DNA of 64,000 bases from Denitrobaculum sp965232285 (GCA_965232285.1 CBDDPL010000004.1:6510001-6574000), one strand, 5' to 3'; shown: positions 43,177-52,143, counted from the first letter of the stretch. Notes: generated from the sequence alone by a model not told the origin. Numbers and translations are program-made.

Positions 43177-43656
43177 TCAGTCTTCCGCGGGTTTGCTCTG
43201 CAGTTGGACGTAGTTTTCGATGCCCATGCGCTCGATCATGTCGAACTGCGTCTCGAGGAAGTCGACGTGTTCCTCTTCGCTGCTCAGGATCTCCCGGAAG
43301 AGGTGGCGGCTCACGTAGTCGCCAACCTTTTCGCAGTGGGCAATGGCATCCCGTAGATCGGGTATGGCGTCCTCTTCGAGCTTGAGATCGCATTTAAGGA
43401 TCTCTTCCACGTTCTCGCCGATCATCAGCTTGCCGAGATCCTGCAGGTTCGGCAGACCGTTGAGGAACAGAATCCGCTCGATCAGTTCGTCGGCGTGCTT
43501 CATCTCGTCGATGGATTCTTCATACTCGTGCTTGGCGAGTCTCGAAATGCCCCAGTCCTTGAGCATGCGCGAATGCAGAAAGTACTGATTGATCGCCGTG
43601 AGTTCGTTTTTGAGCACCTTGTTCAAAAACTCGATGACTTTCTTATCGCCCTTCAT
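43177..43656 (-). CDS. bfr: Bacterioferritin
   Basis: The 159-residue product has all ferroxidase ligands in the standard positions: Glu18, Glu51, His54, Glu94, Glu127 and His130. Met52 is present, the axial heme ligand between subunits. It forms the 24-mer iron-storage shell in the cytoplasm. A GAGGTGAAGAG sequence precedes the ATG. It is convergent to bfd, which encodes its reductase partner. Iron-dependent control is expected, but the upstream DNA shows only a weak Fur-like match. Confidence 0.97.
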   Translation of the reverse strand: MKGDKKVIEFLNKVLKNELTAINQYFLHSRMLKDWGISRLAKHEYEESIDEMKHADELIERILFLNGLPNLQDLGKLMIGENVEEILKCDLKLEEDAIPDLRDAIAHCEKVGDYVSRHLFREILSSEEEHVDFLETQFDMIERMGIENYVQLQSKPAED

Positions 43657-43868
43657 CTCTTCACCTCTTTGTTCTTGCTTGGCGGGCCGCTGTTCCGCGA
43701 CCTTTGCCTAAGTCTCAGCGGTTGTTGAATCGCGCGATGTAATGCGCCGAAAACTAGCTGAACCGAATAAGAGGGAAACTAGAGTCGGGAAGTTGGTTTT
43801 TCAAGAGAAAAACGAAATAAATCAATATTTTAGCTGCGAACGATTTTCAATTACTTTGAGAGTGAGTG

Positions 43869-45212
43869 TCATTGCCACATCGAGTTGGGTAACAGCAAGG
43901 AAAGGATGGGAAAAGCGACCAGTAAAGCGAGGACGACAACGTCCATCACCAGGAAGCGGATGATGCCGGCGAAGATCTTCTCGAGCGGCACTTCTTTGCC
44001 CACGACGCTGGAGATGACAAAGACGTTCAGGCCCACCGGCGGTGTGATCAGGCCGATCTCCAGAAGCTTGACCACGACCACGCCGAACCAGATGAGATCG
44101 AGGCCCATGCCTTCGACCAGCGGCACGACGAAAGGCAGGGTGAGGACCATGATCCCGAGCGGATCGAGGAACATGCCCATGGCCAGGTAGATCGCGACGA
44201 TCGCAAGCAGCACCAGCCAGGGCGCCAGATTCGCCGCCTCGACTGAAGAAACGAGGGTGGGAGCGATGCCGGTCAGGGCGATAAAGGCGACGAACATCTT
44301 GGCGCTCGCCGCGATGAAGAAAATCGCCGCAGTCTGGGTGACCGTCTCCCACATCGCTTCCTTGAAGTCCGCGAAGGAGAGACGTCGCTGCAGAATGCTG
44401 ACCAGCAGGGTGATGGCGACGGAGACGGCGGCGGCTTCGGTCGCGGTAAAGATGCCGCCGTAGATGCCGCCGATCACGATCACGAACAGCAGGAGTGCCG
44501 GCCAGGCCTTGAAGGCCGCGCTGCTGCGTTCATCCCCCGTGATGGCCTGGCCCGGTGCCGGTCCGGCTGCCGGGTTGCGCCTGACCCAGATGTAGATCAC
44601 CAGCACGAAGCCGGCCAGGGAGAGCAGGCCCGGGATGACGCCGGCCAGGAAGAGCTTGTTGATCGAGGTCTCGGTGAAGATGCCGTAGATGATGAAGAGC
44701 ACGCTCGGCGGGATCAGGGAGCCGAGGGTGCCGCCGGCCGCGACGGAGGAGGTGGCGAGCCGCGGATCGTAGTTGAAGCGCAGCATCTCCGGGACGCAGA
44801 TCCGCCCCATGGCGGAGGCGCAGGCGACACTCGAACCGGTGATGGCCGAGAAGCCGCCGCAGCCGATCACCGATGCCATGGCGACACCGCCGGGGATCCT
44901 GGCGAGCCAGACCCTGGCCGCGTGATAGATGTCCGTCGTGATGCCGGCCCGGTAGGCGATATGCCCCAGCGCGATAAAGAGCGGGATCATGCTGAGGTTG
45001 TAGGAGTGGATGAGGTGGAAGGTGTTGGAAAAGATCAGCGTGGTGGTGGGCCGGATCGCGCGCGCCAGATCGAAGCCGCCGGATTTGGTCGCAAAGAAAA
45101 TCAGGGTACACAGCGCCGCCATGCCGGCCAGCGCAAAGGCGATGGGGACACGGATGGCAAGGAGGAGCAGGACGATGAGAAAGCCCACCGCACCGAGAAC
45201 GATCGGATCCAC
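43869..45212 (-). CDS. dctM: TRAP transporter large permease (DctM family)
   Basis: The 447-residue product is a DctM-type membrane protein with about twelve helices. The motifs GGVAMASVIGCGGFSAITGS and SVAAGGTLGSLIPPSVLFII are signatures, and a second GMFLDPLGIMVLTLPFVVPL segment matches the C-terminal repeat. It uses a sodium or proton gradient to import acids delivered by DctP. It starts with GTG three bases after dctQ. Confidence 0.95.
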   Translation of the reverse strand: MDPIVLGAVGFLIVLLLLAIRVPIAFALAGMAALCTLIFFATKSGGFDLARAIRPTTTLIFSNTFHLIHSYNLSMIPLFIALGHIAYRAGITTDIYHAARVWLARIPGGVAMASVIGCGGFSAITGSSVACASAMGRICVPEMLRFNYDPRLATSSVAAGGTLGSLIPPSVLFIIYGIFTETSINKLFLAGVIPGLLSLAGFVLVIYIWVRRNPAAGPAPGQAITGDERSSAAFKAWPALLLFVIVIGGIYGGIFTATEAAAVSVAITLLVSILQRRLSFADFKEAMWETVTQTAAIFFIAASAKMFVAFIALTGIAPTLVSSVEAANLAPWLVLLAIVAIYLAMGMFLDPLGIMVLTLPFVVPLVEGMGLDLIWFGVVVVKLLEIGLITPPVGLNVFVISSVVGKEVPLEKIFAGIIRFLVMDVVVLALLVAFPILSLLLPNSMWQ

Positions 45213-45215
45213 GCG

Positions 45216-45719
45216 TTACTGTTCCTTTGCGCTGTCGGTGAGGCTCTGACCGCGCAGCGCGGTTTGCAGATCGCTTGCCGTCAGAAGGGCAAGCCGGAGA
45301 ACGAAGAAGATCAGGCCAACGAAAAAGGCCAGTTTGCCCGGCCACTCCGGCAGTTCCAGGTCGCCGAAGAAGTAGGTTTCGGATTCGTAGGCGTAGGCGA
45401 ACTCGTTCCAGGCGGCATAGGTCAGGGGGAGCAGCGCGAGGAAGCCGAAAGCGGTGCCGAAAGCCAGAAGGTTGAGCTTGGTCTGCGGACCGAGCCTTTC
45501 ATACAGCACTTCCACCGCAATGTGGCTGCGCTTGCTGGTGACGTAGGCCAGCGGCAGGATGATCGCGCCTATCATCAACTCCTGCACGATGGTGACATCG
45601 TCGGGAATGCCCCAGCCCAGCAGCCAGCGGGAGACCACCGTCCCGGTGATCACCAGACAGAGACCGACCACACAGAGAGCCGCGACGCCGGCGAGAGCGC
45701 GTTCGAACGTTGCAAGCAT
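45216..45719 (-). CDS. dctQ: TRAP transporter small permease (DctQ family)
   Basis: The 167-residue product has four membrane helices and the DctQ motif VVSRWLLGWGIPDDVTIVQE in the first half. It pairs with DctM in the membrane. The gene lies between dctP (50 bp upstream) and dctM (3 bp downstream), the normal order. Confidence 0.92.
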   Translation of the reverse strand: MLATFERALAGVAALCVVGLCLVITGTVVSRWLLGWGIPDDVTIVQELMIGAIILPLAYVTSKRSHIAVEVLYERLGPQTKLNLLAFGTAFGFLALLPLTYAAWNEFAYAYESETYFFGDLELPEWPGKLAFFVGLIFFVLRLALLTASDLQTALRGQSLTDSAKEQ

Positions 45720-45769
45720 CGCGATGCTCTCCTGTAGCCAGTTAGACAGCCGAAAGGACGCTGAGTGGC

Positions 45770-46852
45770 TCAGCGCGCCCAGGGATAGCCTTTCTCGTCC
45801 CGCTCCGTCTGATACTTCGCGATCAGGGCCTGGTATTCGGCCAGCACCTTATCGCCCGGCATGCCGTTGTCGTTGGCCTTGGCGACCCACTCCTCGACAT
45901 ATTTCTGGCTGGCATCCAGAAGCCTGGCGCGTTCGGCCGGCGCCAGCCGGATGATCTCGACCTTGCGGCCTTCGATGCCGTCCGTGAAGGCCTGTTCCGC
46001 GGCGCTGTTCGCCTTCTCCAGGATCGCGCCGTAGTGATCGGCGAACTCGCTGGAAACCTCGCGCAGGACGGCGCGCTGGGATTCCGTGAGGGCGGCAAGG
46101 CTGTCCTTGTTCCCCAGGATGGCGAAGGCGCCGATCTGGCCCCAGTCGAAGATGGTCAGGCTGTCGGAGACTTCGTACTGCTTGAGGGCCTGAATCGCGT
46201 AGGTGTAACCCTGGGAGCAGTCAATCAGACCGGTGTCGAGGCCCTGATAGGCTTTGTAGATGCTCATCCGCACCATATTGGCGCCAAAGTCCTTGAAGAC
46301 CTTGCCGTAGGCGCCGATGCCGCGGACCTTCTTGCCTTTGATATCGTCGACGCTGCGGATGGCGTCGCCCTTGCAGGTAATCTGCACCGCCGAGGTCGAG
46401 AAGGCCGCGACGAAGCCGACGTTCTGCTTTTCGAAGGAGGCCTGCAGGGCTTCGTTGTTCATGGCCAGGTCGTAGGTCGCCCGCATGCCGACCCAGCCGT
46501 CCGGATTGCCGAGAGGCAGGTCTGCCACTGAAAGCGCATGCATTTGCCGGGGAACGTATGCCGCGATGACCGAGCCCAGGTCAGCCACGCCGTCACCGAT
46601 CCCTTTCAGAGCGGACTTGGCGTCGAACAGCGCGCCGCCCCACTGGAACTCGATTTTCAGGTCGCCGTTGGACCGCTTCGCGACTTCGTCCGCAAACCAG
46701 TTGAGGGCCTTGGCCCGGGCGCCGCGATTGGGGGAGGCCTCTGCATAGGTCAGAACCGTCTCCGCCTGCAGGTTGCCGGCCGTCGTGATCAGTGCGGTTC
46801 CGCTCAGCGCGACGGCTGCTACGGTTCCTGCGAATTTCGTCCAAAAGCTCAT
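45770..46852 (-). CDS. dctP: TRAP transporter periplasmic substrate-binding protein (DctP family)
   Basis: From the ATG at 46852, preceded by GGAGGAACGCA, the product has 360 residues. A signal peptide (FAGTVAAVALSGTALITTAG) is followed by the DctP core, including GVADLGSVIAAYVPRQMHAL and VRGIGAYGKVFKDFGANMVR, where an Arg usually binds the carboxylate. The frame is open upstream to 47059, but no export signal would then be at the N-terminus. The ligand is unknown. The divergent acyl-CoA ligase and thiolase genes suggest an acid degraded by beta-oxidation, perhaps a dicarboxylate. Confidence 0.93.
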   Translation of the reverse strand: MSFWTKFAGTVAAVALSGTALITTAGNLQAETVLTYAEASPNRGARAKALNWFADEVAKRSNGDLKIEFQWGGALFDAKSALKGIGDGVADLGSVIAAYVPRQMHALSVADLPLGNPDGWVGMRATYDLAMNNEALQASFEKQNVGFVAAFSTSAVQITCKGDAIRSVDDIKGKKVRGIGAYGKVFKDFGANMVRMSIYKAYQGLDTGLIDCSQGYTYAIQALKQYEVSDSLTIFDWGQIGAFAILGNKDSLAALTESQRAVLREVSSEFADHYGAILEKANSAAEQAFTDGIEGRKVEIIRLAPAERARLLDASQKYVEEWVAKANDNGMPGDKVLAEYQALIAKYQTERDEKGYPWAR

Positions 46853-47081
46853 TGCGTTCCTCCGCCTTGTGTCTCCCGCCCAGCGGTTTCTTCGAACCGC
46901 ATCACCGGGCGTTTCGCCACTCCCCCTGTCTCGTGAGGGAGCGGCTCTCCTGCCATTGTTGTTCGAGGCTTCCGAATTGCAGTCCGTCGTAGGGGACCGA
47001 AGGATTAACCTCTCTGTTCGTTCGCCACATCGACGTTTTGGGAGGTCATGATACCTCAAATCCGGCGTCGTGGTTCAATTC

Positions 47082-47110
47082 CAACATGCGGAATATAATT
47101 CTGCATGTTG
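47082..47110. promoter_or_regulatory. 29-bp palindrome, possible IclR-type operator
   Basis: CAACATGC at 47082-47089 pairs perfectly with GCATGTTG at 47103-47110, and the centre GGAATATAATTC is nearly symmetric, so 12 of 14 positions pair. The CGGAAT/ATTC half-sites resemble those in the palindrome beside the IclR gene at 59148-59166. It lies 230 bp upstream of dctP and 250 bp upstream of the ligase gene and may coordinate both. Confidence 0.5.
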
Positions 47111-47218
47111 ACCGAGATGCTAGCGCATGATTTTCTGTCGGGCAATCGGCAATCAACATACCCTCCCGTTGCGGCGATCCTTCCCGGGATGGTGGCGCGG
47201 GGAGGAATTCCATAGTTA

Positions 47219-47271
47219 ATACCAAGGAGCAGTGACAATCCCTATGGGTCATTATCACTGCTCCTTGGTAT
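47219..47271. repeat. REP-like palindrome with 17-bp perfect arms
   Basis: ATACCAAGGAGCAGTGA at 47219-47235 is the exact inverse of 47255-47271, and three more pairs form inside after one mismatch. No T-run follows, so it is not a terminator. The outer ATACCAAGG recurs at other intergenic sites of this window, which suggests a mobile palindromic repeat of REP type. Confidence 0.7.
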
Positions 47272-47357
47272 AAGCTGGCGTTCAACGCTGCGCAGTACCG
47301 TGCAGGCATCGGGATTGCTGCAGAGCTTGTTGTGGACTTTAGGAGGCGGAGCGCGTT

Positions 47358-48905
47358 TTGGGCGAGAGCGAGTCGATGCGGCGGATCCATGAGATGCTGA
47401 ACCCCTGGCTGCGGGAAAAGCCCGCGGCCCAGGCCTGCATAGATTTCGATGGCCGGGTGCTGAGTTTCGAAGAATTCGACGCTGCGATCTCCGAAGCCGC
47501 AGCGCTGCTTGCTGCTGCTGGCGTTGGTCCTGGCGACCGCGTGACCTTGGTCTCCGAGAACTGCGTGGCCGCCGCGGCGATGATCCTGGGCTGCAGCCGT
47601 CTCGATGCCTGGGTCAATCCCCTCAATGCCCGCATGACCGACAGCGAGATCCGGCGTATCGTCGCGCACTGCCAGCCGCGGGTGATGGTCTTTACCCATA
47701 AGGCCTCTGAAGCCGCGGCCCGGCACGCGGCAGCTTTCTCTGCGGAGGAATCCGAAGCCACCACATTCGGACAGGTGATGCATTGCGGCTTCGCTGAAAG
47801 TGTCGCGGAAGCGGTTTTCGAGTCGGCTGAAGAGCAGCCGGCGGCGCTGCTCTACACCACGGGCACGACCGGTGACCCCAAAGGCGTCATGCTGAGCCAC
47901 CGGAACCTGCTGTACATGGCGGAAGCCTCCATGAACGTCCGCGGACTACAGGCCGGCGAGTACCTCTACTGTGTGCTGCCGATGACCCACGTCTTTGCCT
48001 TCGCCTCCGCTTTTCTGGCCTCGATCCGTGCCGGCGCAATGATCCGCTATGTCCCGCGCTTCAATCCGGCCGATGTACTCGCCGCCTATGCCGAGGGCGT
48101 GGCCGTCATGCAGGGCGTGCCGGCCATGTACGCCCAGATCATCAAGTACTGCGCTGACCACGATATCTCCGAGTTGCAGGCGCCGAAGCTGCGTTACCTT
48201 TCGGCGGGTGGTGCGCCGCTGGATGTCGACTGGAAACGCAAGATCGAAGCCTTCTTCGGCCTGACGCTGCACAACGGCTATGGCATGACCGAAACCTCGC
48301 CGGGAATCTCCGCGACCATTCCGGGTCACACCCGCTCCGACGATTCGGCCGGCCCGCCCTTGCCCGGTCTCGATGTCCGTCTCATGCCGCCGCCCGGACA
48401 GGACGAACTCAGGGACGGGGTCGGCGAGATCGTGGTCAAGGGCCCCAATGTCATGATGGGCTACTATAAAAATCCGGAAGCGACTGCCGAGGTGATCGAC
48501 GCGGAAGGTTATCTGCACACCGGTGACTTAGGACGCTTCGACGAGACCGGCTGGATTTACGTCGTCGGCCGCTGCAAGGAACTGATCATCCGCTCCGGCT
48601 TCAACGTCTATCCGCCTGAAGTCGAGACCGCGCTGAATTCCTTTCCCGGCGTCGTGCAGTCGGCGGTGGTCGGTGAACGGCTCAAGGACGGCAATGAGGA
48701 TGTCGTGGCCTTCGTGGAGATCCGCCCGGCCGCGGGGGTCACCGAAGAGGCGCTGCGTCAGCATATCCGGGATCGCCTCGCGCCTTACAAGATTCCCTCG
48801 CGCATGGTGCTGACCGAGAAACTGCCCGCCGCCGGAACCGGGAAGATCCTGAAACACAAGCTCCTCGAATTCTTTGCCGGGATGAACGAAAGTCCCGTTT
48901 CCTAG
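47358..48905 (+). CDS. Acyl-CoA ligase (AMP-forming, long-chain/dicarboxylate type)
   Basis: The 515-residue product belongs to the ANL adenylate-forming family. The P-loop is LLYTTGTTGDPKGVM, followed by HNGYGMTETSPGISATIPG (A5), YLHTGDLGRFDETGWIYVVG (A7) and the catalytic Lys in PAAGTGKILKHKLLE. It activates an acid to its CoA ester. The start is assigned to TTG 47358 because AGGAGG lies 11 bases before it; ATG 47376 is too far from that site. It precedes a thiolase gene by 45 bp and diverges from dctPQM. Together with the operon at 52144-58882 it resembles the pim pathway for dicarboxylic acids, in which it would act like PimA. Substrate identity is inferred. Confidence 0.9.
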   Translation: MGESESMRRIHEMLNPWLREKPAAQACIDFDGRVLSFEEFDAAISEAAALLAAAGVGPGDRVTLVSENCVAAAAMILGCSRLDAWVNPLNARMTDSEIRRIVAHCQPRVMVFTHKASEAAARHAAAFSAEESEATTFGQVMHCGFAESVAEAVFESAEEQPAALLYTTGTTGDPKGVMLSHRNLLYMAEASMNVRGLQAGEYLYCVLPMTHVFAFASAFLASIRAGAMIRYVPRFNPADVLAAYAEGVAVMQGVPAMYAQIIKYCADHDISELQAPKLRYLSAGGAPLDVDWKRKIEAFFGLTLHNGYGMTETSPGISATIPGHTRSDDSAGPPLPGLDVRLMPPPGQDELRDGVGEIVVKGPNVMMGYYKNPEATAEVIDAEGYLHTGDLGRFDETGWIYVVGRCKELIIRSGFNVYPPEVETALNSFPGVVQSAVVGERLKDGNEDVVAFVEIRPAAGVTEEALRQHIRDRLAPYKIPSRMVLTEKLPAAGTGKILKHKLLEFFAGMNESPVS

Positions 48906-48950
48906 ACTGTCCCCAACAACCGCTTTCGAACCGAGAGAAGACCTGGAACC

Positions 48951-50159
48951 ATGACAATGCTCGATGCCTACATCTATGACGGATTGCGCACCCCCTTTGG
49001 CCGCCACGCCGGCGCGCTCGCCCCGGTCCGCCCCGACGATCTGCTGGGTCATGTCATCAAGCAGGTGGTCGAGCGCGCGCCCTTCGCCAGGGAAGACTAC
49101 GAGGATGTGGTCGTGGGTTGCGTCTGCCAGTCGGGGGAAGACAGCCGCAATGTGGGGCGCTTTGCCGGGTTGCTGGCCGGACTGCCGGTGGAGACCGGTG
49201 GCCTGACGGTCAACCGGCTCTGCGGCTCGGGCATGTCGGCGGTCCTGGACGTGGCGCGCTCCATCACCTTGAAGGAAGCTGATCTTTATATCGCCGGCGG
49301 CACCGAGAGCATGACCCGTGCGCCTCTGGTCATGGGCAAGTCCTCGACGCCCTACCAGCGCACCTTTGAGATGTACGACAGCGCGATCGGCAGCCGTTTC
49401 CCCAATCCCCGGATCGCCGCTGACTACGGCGTCGAATCCATGCCAGAAACCGCCGACAACATCGCCAAGGACTTCCAGATCGGCCGGCCGGAGTCAGACG
49501 CTTTCGCCTATGCCTCGCAGCAGAAGTACGAGGCGGCGCGGGCCGAGGGTTTCTTCGAGGAGGAGATCTGTGCGACAGAGGTGCCCCAGGGTCGCAAGAA
49601 GCCGCCGCTGAGCGTAAGCGCCGACGAGCATCCGCGACCGGATACGAGTCTCGAGAAGATGGCGAGCCTGCGCCCGCTGTTCGAGGACGGTGTGGTCACG
49701 GCAGCAAATGCCTCGGGGATCAATGACGGCGCCGGCGCGCTGATCCTGGGGTCGCGGGCGGCCGGCGAGAAAGCGGGGGCCACGCCGCGCGGACGGGTGC
49801 TCTCCGGCGCCATCGCCGGGGTGCCGCCGCGCATCATGGGCGTCGGGCCGGCCTATGCCATTCCGAAGGCGCTGGAGCGGGCCGGTCTCGAGATGAAGGA
49901 CATGGATGTCATTGAAGTCAATGAGGCCTTCGCCACGCAGGTGCTCGGCTGCTGCCAGATCCTGGGGCTCGCGGGCGACGATCCGCGCCTCAATCCCAAT
50001 GGCGGGGCGATCGCGGTCGGCCATCCGCTGGGGGCGTCCGGCGCGCGCATTGTGCTCACCGGTCTGCGTCAGTTGGAGCGGACCGGCGGCCGTTATGCCC
50101 TGCTGTCCATGTGCATCGGCGCCGGGCAGGGCATCGCCATGGTGATCGAACGGCTTTAA
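48951..50159 (+). CDS. Acetyl-CoA acyltransferase (thiolase)
   Basis: The 402-residue product is a degradative thiolase with the nucleophile Cys91 (TVNRLCGSGMSAV), the catalytic His in AIAVGHPLGASGARI and the second Cys in LLSMCIGAGQGIAMV. It cleaves 3-oxoacyl-CoA to acetyl-CoA and a shortened acyl-CoA. It follows the CoA ligase in the same transcription unit. It completes the beta-oxidation set whose other enzymes are in the leftward operon at 52144-58882. It could correspond to PimB in a pim-like route. Confidence 0.94.
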   Translation: MTMLDAYIYDGLRTPFGRHAGALAPVRPDDLLGHVIKQVVERAPFAREDYEDVVVGCVCQSGEDSRNVGRFAGLLAGLPVETGGLTVNRLCGSGMSAVLDVARSITLKEADLYIAGGTESMTRAPLVMGKSSTPYQRTFEMYDSAIGSRFPNPRIAADYGVESMPETADNIAKDFQIGRPESDAFAYASQQKYEAARAEGFFEEEICATEVPQGRKKPPLSVSADEHPRPDTSLEKMASLRPLFEDGVVTAANASGINDGAGALILGSRAAGEKAGATPRGRVLSGAIAGVPPRIMGVGPAYAIPKALERAGLEMKDMDVIEVNEAFATQVLGCCQILGLAGDDPRLNPNGGAIAVGHPLGASGARIVLTGLRQLERTGGRYALLSMCIGAGQGIAMVIERL

Positions 50160-50170
50160 ACGCCAGAGAC

Positions 50171-51190
50171 TTACTGCAGGCCGACCGGATCCACGATACC
50201 CCCGTTGCAGCCCGGTGCGGTCTTCGCGCCGGCGCGGATGACGTCGGCGAGGCTGCTGTCGTCATCCAGCGGGCCGGCCAGGTGGATCTTCAGTTCAGTG
50301 ATCAGCCGCCGGCGACCGTCGTTCTTGCAGGAGACCTGCACGCGCTGGCCGGCGCCCCGCCCGAAGGCGTTGTCAAAAGCCTGACGAATAGCCTTCGTGG
50401 TTACGTTTTGACCTACATTTGCCGCAAAGAGCGCCTGGACCTCGGAAGAATTGAGCTGATTCATCGCGCGCAGGGAATCCCGATAGTAGCGTTCCGCACC
50501 CTCCGGGTAGCAGGTGCCGTGCTTGATCCATTCATGGCGATGAAGAAAGGACGCGGTGCCGGGCATCACTCTGTTCAGTTCGGATCGCGTTGCAGCCTCG
50601 AGATCGAGGACCGGCAGCCAGTCCCAGCGCCGGTCCTTGTCATTGCGTTTGTCCCGTGGGGAGACACCGCAGTAGACGTTCTCGCGCGGTTGCGGCCAGA
50701 GGCCGTGCAGTGAGAAGTGCGTGGCATCGAAGCGACCCTGATGCTGGCTCTTGCATTCCCGCTGCCGTGAGCGGGCTTCGCAGAAGGCCGGCTGCCAGGA
50801 AACCGCCAACAGCAGCGGCACATTGCGCACGACGACCTTTCGCTTTTCCTTGTTGTCTTTGTCGTCCGTCGTTGTGACGTCCGTTTCGCTCGAAGCCGGG
50901 TCGGCGCGTACCACGTGGATACCGCAGTCGATCCCGACCCAGCGGTCGCTGCTGCCGCTCTCGCCCAGCCTGATCCGGTAGTGGCTGGCATTATCGGTCC
51001 GGTTCTTGCCGAGCAGCGGATAGGCGCGCCCGGGCTCCAGCCAGTCGCCGCTGGAACCGCGCAGGGATTTCGTCGCGATGCAGGCTTCCTCGACGATCAG
51101 CCAGCCTTCGAGCTTGACCGAAGCCGAAACGGCATTCGCAAGGCCGAGAGCCAGAAGCGAAGCAACAATGGCGGCGAGGATGCGTCTCAT
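50171..51190 (-). CDS. Secreted ribonuclease T2 family protein
   Basis: The 339-residue product has a signal peptide (LAAIVASLLALGLANAVSAS). It carries both catalytic segments of RNase T2: FSLHGLWPQ with His162, and HEWIKHGTC with Glu220, Lys223 and His224. It should therefore cleave RNA in the periplasm or outside, releasing 3'-nucleotides by way of cyclic phosphates. It is longer than the family norm because of an N-terminal domain of about 120 residues, which ends in a charged Asp/Lys/Glu-rich linker (residues 105-119). It is convergent to the thiolase gene with an 11-bp gap and appears unrelated to its metabolic neighbours. Confidence 0.92.
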   Translation of the reverse strand: MRRILAAIVASLLALGLANAVSASVKLEGWLIVEEACIATKSLRGSSGDWLEPGRAYPLLGKNRTDNASHYRIRLGESGSSDRWVGIDCGIHVVRADPASSETDVTTTDDKDNKEKRKVVVRNVPLLLAVSWQPAFCEARSRQRECKSQHQGRFDATHFSLHGLWPQPRENVYCGVSPRDKRNDKDRRWDWLPVLDLEAATRSELNRVMPGTASFLHRHEWIKHGTCYPEGAERYYRDSLRAMNQLNSSEVQALFAANVGQNVTTKAIRQAFDNAFGRGAGQRVQVSCKNDGRRRLITELKIHLAGPLDDDSSLADVIRAGAKTAPGCNGGIVDPVGLQ

Positions 51191-51261
51191 GTGGATTCCC
51201 CCAGGCGCAATTCCGGATAACGCTCACCAAGCGTTAGCACAAATGCTGGGAACTGACGAGA

Positions 51262-51963
51262 TCACGACTTTGCGGCCGACGGCGGATAGCGGAAGTGGCC
51301 GATGATGCGGTGGGCGAAGAGCTGGTCGTTGCGGCGGGTGCCCAGGCCGCTGTTGTGGATGATCAGGGGACGCTTGCCGTCGCGGCTGGCGCGGTCGCTG
51401 ACGATGGCGATGTGGGTGCGGGCGCGGGGGAAGAGGTAGGCGACCACATCTCCCGGCAGGTAGTCGGCGGGGTCTTTCGATCCGGCCAGCGCGGCGCCCT
51501 GGCGGCTGAAGAAGGCGACCAGGTTGGGCACCCGGCGGTGATCGATGTTGGGGTCGGGCCGTTTCAGATTCCAGAGATTGGGATAAGCCTTAAAGTTGGC
51601 GCGCATGTCTTCGTGCACGGCCTGCTGCAGGTCGAGCCCGAAGGCGTCGCGGTAGGCGCGGACGATGACATCGGTGCAGACGCCGCGCTCGATCGGGATG
51701 TCGCCGCTGGGGTAGGAAATGCGGACATAGGCAGGGTCGTAACGGACGGTCTTGCCGATCTGGCTCTCGGCGGCGGCGACCAGTTGCGCTGCCCAGCCGT
51801 CAACTTTCGCAAAGGCTTCTGGTGGGCCCATGACCGCCTCTTCGAGTTCCGCCTTGAGCACCGGGGCCGCGCGCCCGATGCGGTTGCGTTCCAGAAAGGC
51901 CCAGCCCGAGACCGCGGCAAGGCTCAATCCGGCAGCCAGGAAGCTGCGCCGTTTGATCGTCAT
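51262..51963 (-). CDS. DUF1287 family protein, exported (NlpC/P60-like)
   Basis: The 233-residue product begins with a twin-arginine-like signal (IKRRSFLAAGLSLAAVSG) and then the DUF1287 core: IERGVCTDVIVRAYRDAFGL with the probable catalytic Cys, YLPGDVVAYLFPRARTHIAI with a His, and PLIIHNSGLGTRRNDQLFAH. The family has a cysteine-peptidase-like fold and is thought to act on cell-wall peptides or amides, but no substrate is established. The gene follows a 76-nt hairpin in the gap behind the beta-oxidation operon on the same strand. Confidence 0.85.
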   Translation of the reverse strand: MTIKRRSFLAAGLSLAAVSGWAFLERNRIGRAAPVLKAELEEAVMGPPEAFAKVDGWAAQLVAAAESQIGKTVRYDPAYVRISYPSGDIPIERGVCTDVIVRAYRDAFGLDLQQAVHEDMRANFKAYPNLWNLKRPDPNIDHRRVPNLVAFFSRQGAALAGSKDPADYLPGDVVAYLFPRARTHIAIVSDRASRDGKRPLIIHNSGLGTRRNDQLFAHRIIGHFRYPPSAAKS

Positions 51964-52038
51964 GGGGCGCGAGTGTCGGCGAGAACTGTGTTTTAACTGT
52001 GGAAGATTTGGGGCGGGTTTGGGAAGTGGTTGGCTGCT

Positions 52039-52114
52039 GCACCGGCCCTCTCCCCCTCCCGTCCGCCCTGCGACAGTATGCTATGGGCGGACGGGTGGGG
52101 GAGAGGGCTGGTGC
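52039..52114. repeat. Long near-perfect hairpin (30-bp arms)
   Basis: The arms 52039-52068 and 52085-52114 pair at 28 Watson-Crick positions plus one G-U, with a single mismatch and a 16-base loop. The sequence is very GC-rich and no T-run follows on either strand. It lies in the 180-bp gap between the nitronate monooxygenase-like and DUF1287 genes. It is best described as a dispersed palindromic element or a transcript-stabilising structure. Confidence 0.8.
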
Positions 52115-52143
52115 CGTTCCGGCGCTAGCCGGAAAACCAAAAC

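Larger units (their letters stand above)
46853..47357. other. 505-bp divergent intergenic region between dctP and acyl-CoA ligase genes
   Basis: The region contains a 29-bp operator-like palindrome (47082-47110) and a long hairpin repeat (47219-47271), both described separately. It must contain promoters for both flanking transcription units. No gene was recognised in it. Confidence 0.6.

Noticed and set aside
43858..43876. Possible Fur box upstream of bfr
   Set aside because: Only about 12 of 19 positions match, it overlaps the end of dctM and lies some 200 bp from bfr, so it was not listed as a feature.
47046..47900. Minus-strand frame spanning the dctP/ligase intergenic region
   Set aside because: It runs antisense through the ligase gene and through palindromic intergenic DNA and has no recognisable domain.
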